Position numbers and translations under genes: made by a program. A DNA stretch of 64,000 nucleotides from Lateolabrax maculatus (taxonomy: Eukaryota > Chordata > Actinopteri > Acropomatiformes > Lateolabracidae): NCBI GenBank assembly GCA_031216445.1, contig CM062214.1:22311001-22375000 (forward strand), given 5' to 3'. Below are positions 23,483-33,400 of the stretch, in pieces. The notes under the pieces were generated by a model. That model had not been told where the DNA came from. It saw only the letters and a list, made by a program, of their open reading frames with translations, and ran no database searches. How positions within the stretch are numbered: position 1 is the first letter of the stretch; each line of letters opens with the position of its first letter.

Positions 23483-23953
23483 GACCTCGGGTAGAAAACA
23501 CCTCCTAACGCTTCACATCGTCCTGCTGAGGGGGACCGCTCGGCTCCCTCTCGGTGTCCGCCTGCAGGTCCCCGAGCCAGAGCTTCAGATCATCCAGTGG
23601 GTCATGTGAGGGGAGAGGACCGCTTTGTGGTTAGTGCTGAAGAAGAAGAGGGAGGAGGAGGAAGGAGGAGGAGGAGGAGGAGGAGGGGAGCGGAGGGAGC
23701 AGGTCTGCTTGGGCGGGGTTTCCCTCTTATTTCAGGTCCGCACAGAGGAGCCGCGGAGCGGGAGAGGACGGAGCGTCTCCGGCTGCATGGGAATGTCTCT
23801 GCGGTCCCGACGGTGCATCCATTTAACCGTGCATCTTTTTTTTATTATTATTAATTTATTTAATTTCTTTGCATTTTTTTTTTTTTTTTTTTTTTTTACA
23901 TTTTTGAACGTCCGTGCGCTCGTCTTCCTCTCGCCTTGTGACCACGCACTGGC

Positions 23954-23975
23954 TGAGGTAGTAGTTTGTGCTGTT
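23954..23975 (+). ncRNA. mirlet7i: mature let-7i-5p
   Basis: 22 nt starting TGAGGTAGTAG and ending TGCTGTT. It matches the vertebrate let-7i guide strand as I know it. Confidence 0.97.
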
Positions 23976-24009
23976 GGTCGGGTTGTGACACTGCCCGCTA
24001 TGGAGATGA

Positions 24010-24031
24010 CTGCGCAAGCTACTGCCTTGCC
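24010..24031 (+). ncRNA. mirlet7i: let-7i-3p (star) arm
   Basis: The arm opposite the guide, beginning CTGCGCAAGCTACTG. The exact 3' end is inferred from the known let-7i-3p product. Confidence 0.85.
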
Positions 24032-24067
24032 AGTGCTGGTGCCTCCGCTCCGGCCGAGGGACGCAGC

Positions 24068-24152
24068 CCCGGAGCCCGGGGCCCGGAGAGCCCGGGGAGC
24101 CCGGCTCCCGGAGCCCGCAGCCCGGCTCCCGGAGCCCGGGGAGCCCGGGCGC
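24068..24152. repeat. GGAGCCCGG-type degenerate tandem repeat beside let-7i
   Basis: Successive GGAGCCCGG, GGAGCCCGC and GGCTCCCGG blocks in direct and inverted orientation, starting about 35 bp after the hairpin. The segment is nearly pure G/C and self-complementary, so it could fold strongly in RNA. Confidence 0.75.
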
Positions 24153-24180
24153 TGTCGCACGGTTTTCACAGGTAAAGCTC

Positions 24181-25940
24181 TCCTCCGCCACAGTGTCACA
24201 TTTGAAGCTGTGATTTGCTGCATTTTCCTGTTAAATCCGTTTGAGAACTGTATCGTGTTTCATCCAATAAAATAGTGACTGGTTGTGTGGAGGGGAGGAA
24301 GGAAAAAAATCACTTTGTTGTTTGCAGTTTTAATTTAAGACTCACTGACATTTGATCTTAACTGGTACCGTCCATGTTGCCTTTTCTTTCTTTCTTTTTT
24401 TTTTGCAGGATGGAGCAGAAAGCTCGCATGTGTCGGATGGAAATCCCATATGCAAGTTTTCACCGTTTGTGTGCACATTTTATTTTTTTTTTTATTATTT
24501 TTTTAAATGCGCGAGGAAGTCGATATCTCGTATGGATTTGCACAGTTTCGCAGCAGCACCTCGGGGCGGACCGGGCTGTGCAGAAAGCATGTAGGTCAAC
24601 AGTGCTGTTGCTATGAGGAGAGCAGTGACGTGGCTCCCGCTGCCCACAGAGGTATCCTGCAATACATCTGCTCTGATACACACAGGCTGGCTCCATGGCT
24701 CTCCCCGACCTCCTTTGTTGATAATGCTGCATACCATCAGACACTGGGGCAGACGGTGCGTGCTCCTCCTGCACCTAAACGCATCTTTTGTGCAGGCCGG
24801 AGCTCACGCATTAATCTGTGCAGCCCCTGTTGGCACTGCTCTCCTAATAATCTGATTATTATGCTAAATCTGGATGGTGCGTGCCTTTGGGTGCTTGAAC
24901 TCTATGGTATGCACAGACAAGACACACCACATGACCTAACCCTCCCCCCCCCTTCCCACAGGCATGTCAGCAGTGGTGTCCTCACTGAGGTCTGGGAGCG
25001 GAGCGCTGATGTGGGTCATGCGTTGTGGGTTAACCTTTGAAATCCTCCCTCTCGCCTGCCCGGCAGCATCTGGCTGCTCTGTATCACATTAGTATGGGCG
25101 GTCAGGGGTCTCGTGATGGGGGTGGGGACCGGAATGGGGTAATGAGCTTTGATTGGCTGCGGGGGCCAGGCAGCCTGGGTCGATGAAACCGTGCAGGGGG
25201 GGGGCTGCTGTCTTGAGTTCAGACCCCCGCGAGCCCAGATGACAGCACGCCTCTCACTCAACGACTGTCTGAAGATTGAATCCTGCGTTTGACCTTCCAA
25301 GAAGACTCCCATGAAATATTGATGAGTTCACACTTGATAGTGTGTTAGGCGGAGTTATGTTCGCCTTGGGGCGCAGCTCTGCCCACTGGCATCTGTGCTG
25401 ATATTAGGCAGTAAAGTCTACTCCAGCTACTCATTGTACAGATACACGTAGGAGTGCCTTTCCTCTGAAAAGAAGAAGCGGACTAGTAAACAAACCAAAC
25501 AGGAGACTTGTGGTCACGAGCCTGTTGAGTAGCAGTCCCCACAGGTCTGCATTAGATGTATTCAAATACGCGTCTGTCTCATGCAAGAAATATACGTAAT
25601 CCAGCCTCCAGGGTAAAAACCAAACATCATTTATCATATCCTGGCTGTGAAGAGAGCCAGCCTATGGACCAGTGAGCAGCGCGGAGGCAGCCCATGTCCT
25701 CCTCATCCATCTTGTGTCAGAGCTCTCATCCGAGCCGGGCCGCAGATAAATCATACTTCAGGCAGCTGAAGCCCTAAAGCAGTAAATTAGAGCCCCCTGT
25801 GGAAAATCTGCCCGCTCAGATGGGTATCACAGCTGCGCCGCTGAAGCAGCCGCACCCTTGTCCTGACAGGACAGTCAACCCCTCGTGTGTGTTCGCCGAA
25901 TACCTTAACGCACGCCGCCTCTGTGGTGCAACATGCTTGC
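24181..25940. other. intergenic segment downstream of let-7i
   Basis: It is moderately GC-rich and complex with no convincing coding exon. A donor-like CACAG|GTAAAG at 24171/24172 and an acceptor-like T-tract plus GCAG at 24395-24408 could belong to a spliced pri-let-7i transcript. Confidence 0.35.
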
Positions 25941-25944
25941 AGTG

Positions 25945-26530
25945 TGCTGAAACAATTAGTCGATTAAGTGAGAATCATCAGAACATCTCTTGCCAACAAA
26001 TCTTTAATCAAACATAAATCCCAAACATTTGCAGGTTTCAGCTTCTTAAATTTGATAGCTGGTTTGTTCTGTATGATTTTAAATAAGGGCTGCAACTAAC
26101 AATTATTTTCATTATCCATTAAAAGTTGCACGTTAGTTTTCTTTCCATCGGTTAATTGTTACAGCTCTGATTGTAAACTTGGTTGTCTTTGGGTTTTGGA
26201 CTGTTGGATGGACGAAAAAGAAATCTGAAGACGCCACCTTGGGTTCTGAGAAATTGTGATGGTGATTCTTCACAATTTGTTGACATTTTATGCACCTAAA
26301 TGGTAAATCGATTTGAAAATAATCAGACAAGAGTAATTGCCAACAAGTAGAGCTGAAACAGTTACTTGATCACTTGTTTGTCAAGTCTTTTGGTAAATGA
26401 TTCATCGTTGAAGTCGTCTATCAAGAAAAATCGCAAACATTGGAAGGTTCCAGCCTCTGAAATGTGAGGATTTGCTGCCTGTACTTGTCTTACATTATAG
26501 TAAACTGAATATCTTTTCATGTCAGTCAGA
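25945..26530. mobile_element. cluster of three degenerate copies of the ATTAATCGATTA fish repeat
   Basis: The motifs recur: GCTGAAACAATTAGTCGATT (about 25950), GGGCTGCAACTAACAATTAT (about 26088), GGGTTTTGGACTGTTGGATG (about 26191), AGCTGAAACAGTTACTTGAT (about 26351) and GTAAACTGAATATC (about 26500-26513). Partial copies appear to be inserted next to or within one another. Confidence 0.65.
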
Positions 26531-26539
26531 AGAAAAAAA

Positions 26540-29490
26540 AAAAATATTGAGAAAATGAAAAGAATCGATAGTGAAAATAGCCGCAGCAGCCCTATCCGGA
26601 ATGCAGGGGATAGCCTATGTTGGAAAATATTAAAAATTAGTATCTTTTCACTGTGTCCTCCTCTGAAAGGAGGCTTGAAGGCTGCGGCCCCAGCAGCGCT
26701 TCACCTTTCCAGCACAAGTGATGAGTATCTCTCTCCAAGCCCACTCAGCATCTCCCTCAGATCTGTCCACGGGTGGGGCGGGAGTGCTGTAACCTTGGAA
26801 AAACAAGCCACCCACAGGAATGACTGTGTCATCATTGCCGTCATCCAATCTGGACCACACACACGTGTGGAGAGTGGGAGTGGAGTGCCAGATCAGTGCT
26901 GGCCTGACTGGAGGAGGATGCGGCGCTGGCCTGTGGGAACCAGATGGCCCTACAGCTCCTGCAGAGGACCCAGGAGTGTGAGACTCCCACGACAACACTT
27001 GAGTGTGTGTAAAGGCATTCATAAAGGGATGCGTGTGTGTAATGCGCTCTTAATCTTAACGTGTGGGTAGGATAATGTGCATTGAAAAGAAAACAACCTT
27101 CAAGCGAGTTATAAAAGGGATTGTTTACAATTGTTCTGGACATGTGGTCCATAAACCCTTCCTGGCTCTCTGTTCCGCTATGCCTCAGAGCATTTACTTC
27201 CCATGTGTCTTGCTTACGTATTTGCTTACTTTACTTTGAGCTTTATTTCAGACATTAAAAAGTGCACATATTAAGTATTGTGCAGCTGTGACCATTAATT
27301 GGTCTCAGGTGCAAACAGTCTCACTTATTAAGCTCACTGATACAAGTCAGATGTGTGCGGACTACTTGAAATTTCATCTCCCCAGCTTCCCCAGCACAAA
27401 AAAAAAAAAGTTAAGTTCTTAGTAATGCTTCACTTGTCATGATCCCCGTTTTCTTATGCCTTGATGTATAATTTTCCGGACGAGTTACAAAATGGGTTGT
27501 AAGGAATAAAAAACAAAAGGATCCCTTTTTCAGAGAAGACATTTTGACGTGTCATAGTAGCAAAAGGCACGATTGTAACAATATGATTTTAAAATGGTGG
27601 CACCCAAAAATGATGCCATACCGGCTTTCATAGTGAAAGACTATCGCTATAGGGTTATGTATAAAAACAGGCTGCTTCACACCCAACCTTTGAGTACTTG
27701 GAGGTGTATAATGTAAGTTGTCAGGTTTCCTTTCACTGCTCACAACCTATAGACTATGGAATGCATGTTTTCATATGATACCTCCGTCCTGAACTGTGAA
27801 AGCCTTATCCCATGAGTTGATTTCCATCTTTGGTCTCTCAGGTATTTCAGGTATTTGGTATCAGAGCAGTTAGGTAGCCCAGTACTGAAGCACAAGTCTC
27901 ACCTAAAAATGAGGAAGTCATTCCTCACTGTTCCACACCCACTCTCACTTTCTGTAGCCTACTTACTTTAAGCGAAAGACCAGTTGAAATGTGGATGAAC
28001 ATATCATGCACTTTTTTTTTTTTTGACAAGTTATCAAGTTGTCTTTCAACACTTCGGGCGGTGTGTGTGCGTGTGTGTGCGTGCGTGCGTGCTTCAGTGT
28101 CGAATTACGCCCCTCGCAGCAGCCTCCACCATGAAATCTTCTGTCAGGCTATTCTGTGAACTGATACCCTTCATCCACATATTGCTTTGGGACTCACTTG
28201 ACACAGTTTGTCAGAGTGGTGATGGTCTTATTCTGTACAGTTACTGGAGTGTAAGTTTCTACTGGAGGGAGTTTGTCCCCATTTTCCCAATGTCTTATAA
28301 GATTTACATTCCCTTTTGGATATTTGACAGTCAAATATCTGGATAAACGGAATTTAATTACATCTAAGTGGCACTTTGACCCAGTGGAGGCATGAAAGCT
28401 TCACAAGACTGTAAAGTCCTCTTGCTGACACAGCTGTTGTTGGGCCAGGACATTGAATATTAAGTAATCTTTCTTGTTGCATGTCTGTTTACTCCCTCAA
28501 ACGTGACACTATTCTCATCGCAAAGTCCTCCTTCAGCCAGGATTAATCATGACCTGGTTTTTCTGTCAACTTTACAATTAGTACACCAACTTTTTATACA
28601 TGACACAGCAGAGCAATGTGCAAAAAAAGGTCAGAAGTTGTCAATTATTTTTTAATTGAGCAGAAAAGTGAGCATGTAAACCATTTTGTTACACTGTTCG
28701 TAAGTTTCCAAAACAGTACAAATCACGTTTTTTTTGTTTTGTTTGTTTCAGTAAGATGTACGTCACTTACAGTAAAAGAAAGGAGAAGGAGTCCACTGAA
28801 AACATTATTTACATTTTTACATTTAAGTTACTCCGTTCCTTGTTTCAGCCACTGGTACAGAAGTTAAGATAACATATTTGTGCACAATTAGAAGAAGCTG
28901 AAAACTACAACTATACTAAATTAACTAAAATATGGAAGACCACCGAATCAGGGGAAACAATATTGATTGTAGAGACACATTAGGTAAAGGTTGTCTATTT
29001 AACTGAATGCAGTGGTAGTCTTATTTATACTTCCTTTTAAGTGACACTTAAAAATCTGAGCAATTCTCATTGTTAGAGGCACCTGCTATTCATAAGGATG
29101 GGTTAATAGGGACAATATATCCAACTGACACTGAGAAAAGGTAAGAATTAGGGCATGACAATGGGGTTTTCAGCATTATATATATAAAAAATATATTCTG
29201 TACAACAGTACACCCATCACACAGTTCCCTGGGAGGCTTTTTTAGCTTTTCTGAAAACATTTTTACAAATGTTGCAGCTACAGGAGCAAATCATAACAAT
29301 TTTTACTGAATAATGGCACAGATGGGAGCTGAAGATGCTCCCGATGTAGCAAACAAACAGGACAATGACAACATGTGTTTGTTATACAATCAAAGGAAGA
29401 AAAATTATGAGGTAGACGTCTGGTGGTACAGAACAGAAAGATTTCTTTGTTATCCTTTTTTTTTCTTCTGAATTAAAGTAAAACCTGGGC
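26540..29490. other. intergenic / possible distal ppm1h 3' UTR, no gene recognised
   Basis: Mixed AT-rich sequence with a GTGTGCGTGCGTG tract near 28060-28090. No conserved coding exon is visible. On the - strand, variant poly(A) signals ATTAAA occur at 29495-29500, 28651-28656 and 28353-28358, and AATAAA at 27242-27247. A long ppm1h 3' UTR could therefore reach into this stretch. Confidence 0.4.
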
Positions 29491-29494
29491 TAGA

Positions 29495-30335
29495 TTTAAT
29501 AGTATGATGAGATGTTGTAAGCAAGGTGACACAGAAATCTTGAAAGCGGCTCCTCCTGTTAGTGTATTATTCATAAATGTGTTTTTTCGATTTCAAAGGG
29601 AGTAGTTTTTCTTAATAGTGAGCACAGTATTGTGATGCAAGGGGTGCAAATGAACAAAAATAGCAACTGCAGCATTAGGAGAACCAGCTGACATACTGTC
29701 TAGAGGAGCGTTTTCTTCTCCTTTCAACAACAGACAACAATTGGACATGACTGGACTTGGCTAATTTAAAACCTCTACATGGGACAGAGTATGAGGGTGT
29801 GATTCATAGATGCAGGACATCAGTCTTCAGGTTAGTTTTTTTACACTGTACAGGTGTCCCACCAAACACACTTATCAAATGTATTACGCCTGGGAGTATT
29901 TACATTTTCACATTTATAAATATTGTGCATTAGTTAGTAACAGCAATCCTGAGATGCACGTCACCATCTCACCTACGAGAGTCCGTGCTCTCGACCTTAG
30001 GCATTGCCCCACAGCACGATTCACGATGGCTTCCTCGAGATTGAAAAAAAAAAATATAAAAATCAGTCGTTAAGCTCTTCAACAGCTCTTTTCACGATTT
30101 GGTTTGTTGAACACTTTCTTTTCTATAAAAAAAAAAGGGGCCAGACGAAAAGGGGACTAGGCCTGGACAGAAACCCCATGTCACACCAAAAACATCTCGG
30201 ATCCCTCAGCAGAGGAGGAAGTCCACACTAAAGCACTTTATAAAGAGCACAGGGGATAAGGGGAACTGCAGAAGTGGAAGGTGGGAGGTCAAGGCAGGGC
30301 CATGTTTCGGTGGCGGCTGTAGTTTCGTAGCTCGG
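29495..30335 (-). other. ppm1h: ppm1h 3' UTR (approximate)
   Basis: Sequence downstream of the ppm1h stop codon on the - strand, with the nearest ATTAAA-type signal at 29495-29500. The real end is not determinable from sequence alone. Confidence 0.4.
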
Positions 30336-30483
30336 CTAGTTCTGCTTGTTGCCGTACATGAGGGGAATGATGTAGACAGAGATGTCATCGCCAGAGCCTA
30401 ATCTGTCGTTTGATATCCTCCAGCCTCGATCCTTCAGCACCCCTCGTGCTCTCATCACCAGGTCCTGAGCCGCCATTGTGTAC
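30336..30483 (-). CDS. ppm1h: ppm1h exon 10 (stop codon)
   Basis: Acceptor TATGTCAG. Residues 467-514 include MAAQDLVMRARGVLKDRGWR and NDRLGSGDDISVYIIPLMYG, with metal ligand Asp in SGDD. It ends NKQN and stop TAG at 30338-30336. Confidence 0.96.
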
Positions 30484-33400
30484 CTGACATAACAAAAGTG
30501 ATAAATGATTTAAGGTGTAGTTATCGCATGGTGATATAAAACAAAATAGTCCCATCTCATAATATGCATGCCCAGTATTTGAAAAAATAAATAAATCAGA
30601 AAATATTACATTGAACTTTCGAAACTAAGCTAACGAGAGGGAGAGGCAGAGCGCCCCGGTAATAGTCTTACAAGCTTTTCCTTGACATCAGAGAAATGGC
30701 TTATCTAAATGTTTGGAAATTTGCATAATTACAACAAGATAACAACGTTCATCCTCTACAAATAAGACCGGGGTGAGAGGGAGTTCAGGCCTGACGGCTG
30801 AGTGCAGCTGTGTGATGAGCGAACGTGCCTGTGCTGGTCGTCGGGGTCGCAGTTTGCCAGGAAACAGGTGACAGCCTCGGCTACTTCCTGGCTGGACAGA
30901 ACGTCCCACAGACCGTCAGTTCCCAGCACCAGGACGTCATCAGCTCCATGCTCGCACTGCGCCAAAGGGTAAACTTTGACCTGGTGGGAGGGGGGGGTGC
31001 AGGGGGTTGAGAGATGCATGGTTTCGAGGAATCATTTGAACCTGTTGCATGAATTTCCGATGAAGAAAAGGCTTTTACTGCATTCAGACAATGTCGGTAG
31101 AATGGAAACAAGAAAAAAACCCTTATTTGGAGCATTCTGCCAACAGTTTGTTAGTAAAAAAAAATAAATAAATAAATATCTGCTTCTATGATTTATGCCT
31201 CCACAATACAATTTCAAGAATTTCATTTGTAGTGCTCAAAGAATTTAGATTTTTAGATAGTACTGACTGTGTTGAATATACTTTATTTTGTCACTTTTCC
31301 AGAGTGAACACCTGCTCAGGATTTACATGGAACTGGGACAAAGCAAATTTTCTTCTGTGCTTATGTTTAGCGCGTTATGTTCACCATCTTAGTGTCACGT
31401 GTTAATATGCTGACATTTGCTAAGAACCAAACATTAGGGACATTTGAGGAACGTGGAAATATAACTTTTTATCACCTGGGGAACTTGAATTATTAACATT
31501 AACCTATAGTCACGCCGCTCATGAGGCTGAAGCTTCATATCCATCAGTGTTCCTGTTATTGTGGATAATCCACGGACCTCTTTCACTGTGTTTTATTGGG
31601 GATTATTTCTTTGGTAGAAATTTGTTAAAATGAAAACTGTACACAACAGGATGTGTATTATTCAGAGTAACTGGGATGCTGTTTCTAAAAGGACAAGTTA
31701 CTGTTGAAATAAAAAAATAAAAAATATCTAGTAAAGTGAGTAAAACAAACAATACAGATACTTGAAAAAAATATGTGTAGGGCTAGATACCACTGAAGGG
31801 CAGCAAATATGATTTTAATTGATAATTTGGTGAAATAACTCTTTAATTCACATTTTTTTGGGACATCTTCCTCTATATATTTTCTTTGAAGATATTGATG
31901 GCCTTCAAAAATATCCTTAAGAAAAGACATATGTTACTGTGGCAACTACTGCGAGTCACGATCTCTCAAATTACTATGACTGAACAAAAACATACAAAGC
32001 TAAATAATACCCAGTGGCCTTGGACTCGGTTGCTTCGAGAAATGTATTTGCTATAGAGGAGTTGTCTATTCACAGCGGACCCAGGGACTTACTGCAGAGG
32101 CTACTGCGAAAAGAGCACAGCATGACCACGGCGACCTCTGCGTGGATCATGAGCCTCCATGTTGTGGTAAACCTTGTGATTGAAGTCAAGCTTTGCGAGA
32201 GAGAAATGGACTGAGGCTATCAATCCATGAAAGAGACGGCAGCTCCTGGAATCGATTTCAAAATAGATCTTTCAACAGCCACAAAATATCTCTGGAGGAG
32301 GGGTGTTGATGGAGCGTTTGATTTCCGACCCAACGTCCATATTTGATCTTGTGATGAATACGATGACTCCAAGTGTCAACGTTAGCTTTCAGTAACTCTA
32401 ACTTGACATGTTTGCAGGCAGGATTTTCCACAATCCCTCTCCCACACACATGATTTCTTTGTGTCGTAATTGTCTATTTTTCCCTGCATTTAACATCCAG
32501 CGGGGCCTTTAATGCTCAGGTTTGACATGTCTTACATATACTAATAATGTGTTATCTGAACAATAGTGGGTAAAAGCATCTCAGAGGAAGAAAACTGAAA
32601 AGAAATACAACATCAAAAAGGTAGCTGAACTATAACTGAACTCGGTGGGCAATGAATTAAAGATCAAGAGAATTCGTGGGCTTCATGAGTACTGCGGTGG
32701 ACACAGGGAGGGAAAGGAGTTATTTGAGAGCGACGGCCGGTGGGGAATGTTAATGTGCACGTTGACCACGTAGTTCGTAGTGTGGACTGTCAATGGCCAA
32801 AGGCATTTTACATCGTTACCGCCGCGCTCGCCCTTTTATCGGGCCGCCGAGGTTATGAGGTAAAATAAAAACACTGTTAACACACTGCTACTGGTGATGA
32901 TGGTGAGTTGCATTTCAGTGATTCAGTGTTGTATTTTTCATATGCATAAATGATCAAATGTCGATGAACAACTTCAATCCAGAGAGGAGGCATGGAGTTC
33001 TTCACCAGCGACGTGTGTGTTGTGCACTGCGAGAGGAGTGATGTAATACTTTCAAAATCTAGCTTCTCTTGCTGGTTTCTCCAAAGTTACCAACCCCAGC
33101 TTTAACACTCTTAGTCGTGTATAAAGGAATATGAAGGAGGACATAATGAAGGACAAAATTCAAAAACGGAGCCTACCTCTGGGCAGCAGGACAGGAAGGG
33201 CTTAATGTAGATGTTGGAGTCGTGCACTTTGAGATTGTGGTCCCCCAGACCTCTGGTGACCCCAATGGTCGCCAACACACGAGCCTGCAAAACATCAGAG
33301 CCATGTAAAGCACAAATAGAGCACTTCTTATTTCCTCCAGAGTAAAGCTGGAGTGGCTCATTTAAATAATGGTACTTTTTAAAAATATATTCTTTACTGA

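Larger units (their letters stand above)
23946..24036 (+). ncRNA. mirlet7i: let-7i microRNA precursor
   Basis: The 5' arm 23954-23975 carries the mature let-7i sequence, with seed GAGGTAG followed by TAGTTTGTGCTGTT. The loop contains the let-7i-typical GGTCGGGTTGTGACA. The 3' arm 24010-24031 reads CTGCGCAAGCTACTGCCTTG. The base of the stem is an 8-bp perfect duplex, GCACTGGC (23946-23953) with GCCAGTGC (24029-24036). let-7 microRNAs repress targets such as lin28 and promote differentiation; processing by Drosha and Dicer is expected. Position supports the call: in mammals MIRLET7I lies between MON2 and PPM1H on the MON2 strand, as here. Differences from the human precursor are confined to the loop/3' side as far as I can recall. 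Confidence 0.98.
23520..24180. promoter_or_regulatory. CpG-rich region around let-7i, likely pri-let-7i promoter area
   Basis: The GC and CpG content rises sharply against AT-rich surroundings, with a purine-rich GGA tract at 23639-23693. An A/T block with a long T run (23838-23898) interrupts it just before the hairpin. CpG-rich DNA at a conserved microRNA suggests a promoter, but no TATA box or start site can be fixed. Confidence 0.45.

Noticed and set aside
23732..24223. 163-residue antisense frame over let-7i
   Set aside because: It reads the reverse of the hairpin and of poly-T and GC repeats, with no domain.
23625..24275. 216-residue open frame across the let-7i region
   Set aside because: Composed of Glu/Gly runs, a poly-Phe run from poly-T, the microRNA hairpin and a GC repeat. 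It is not protein-like.
26519..27070. 183-residue open frame in the intergenic region
   Set aside because: It starts inside a fish repeat, has no recognisable domain, and lacks supporting splice or promoter signals.
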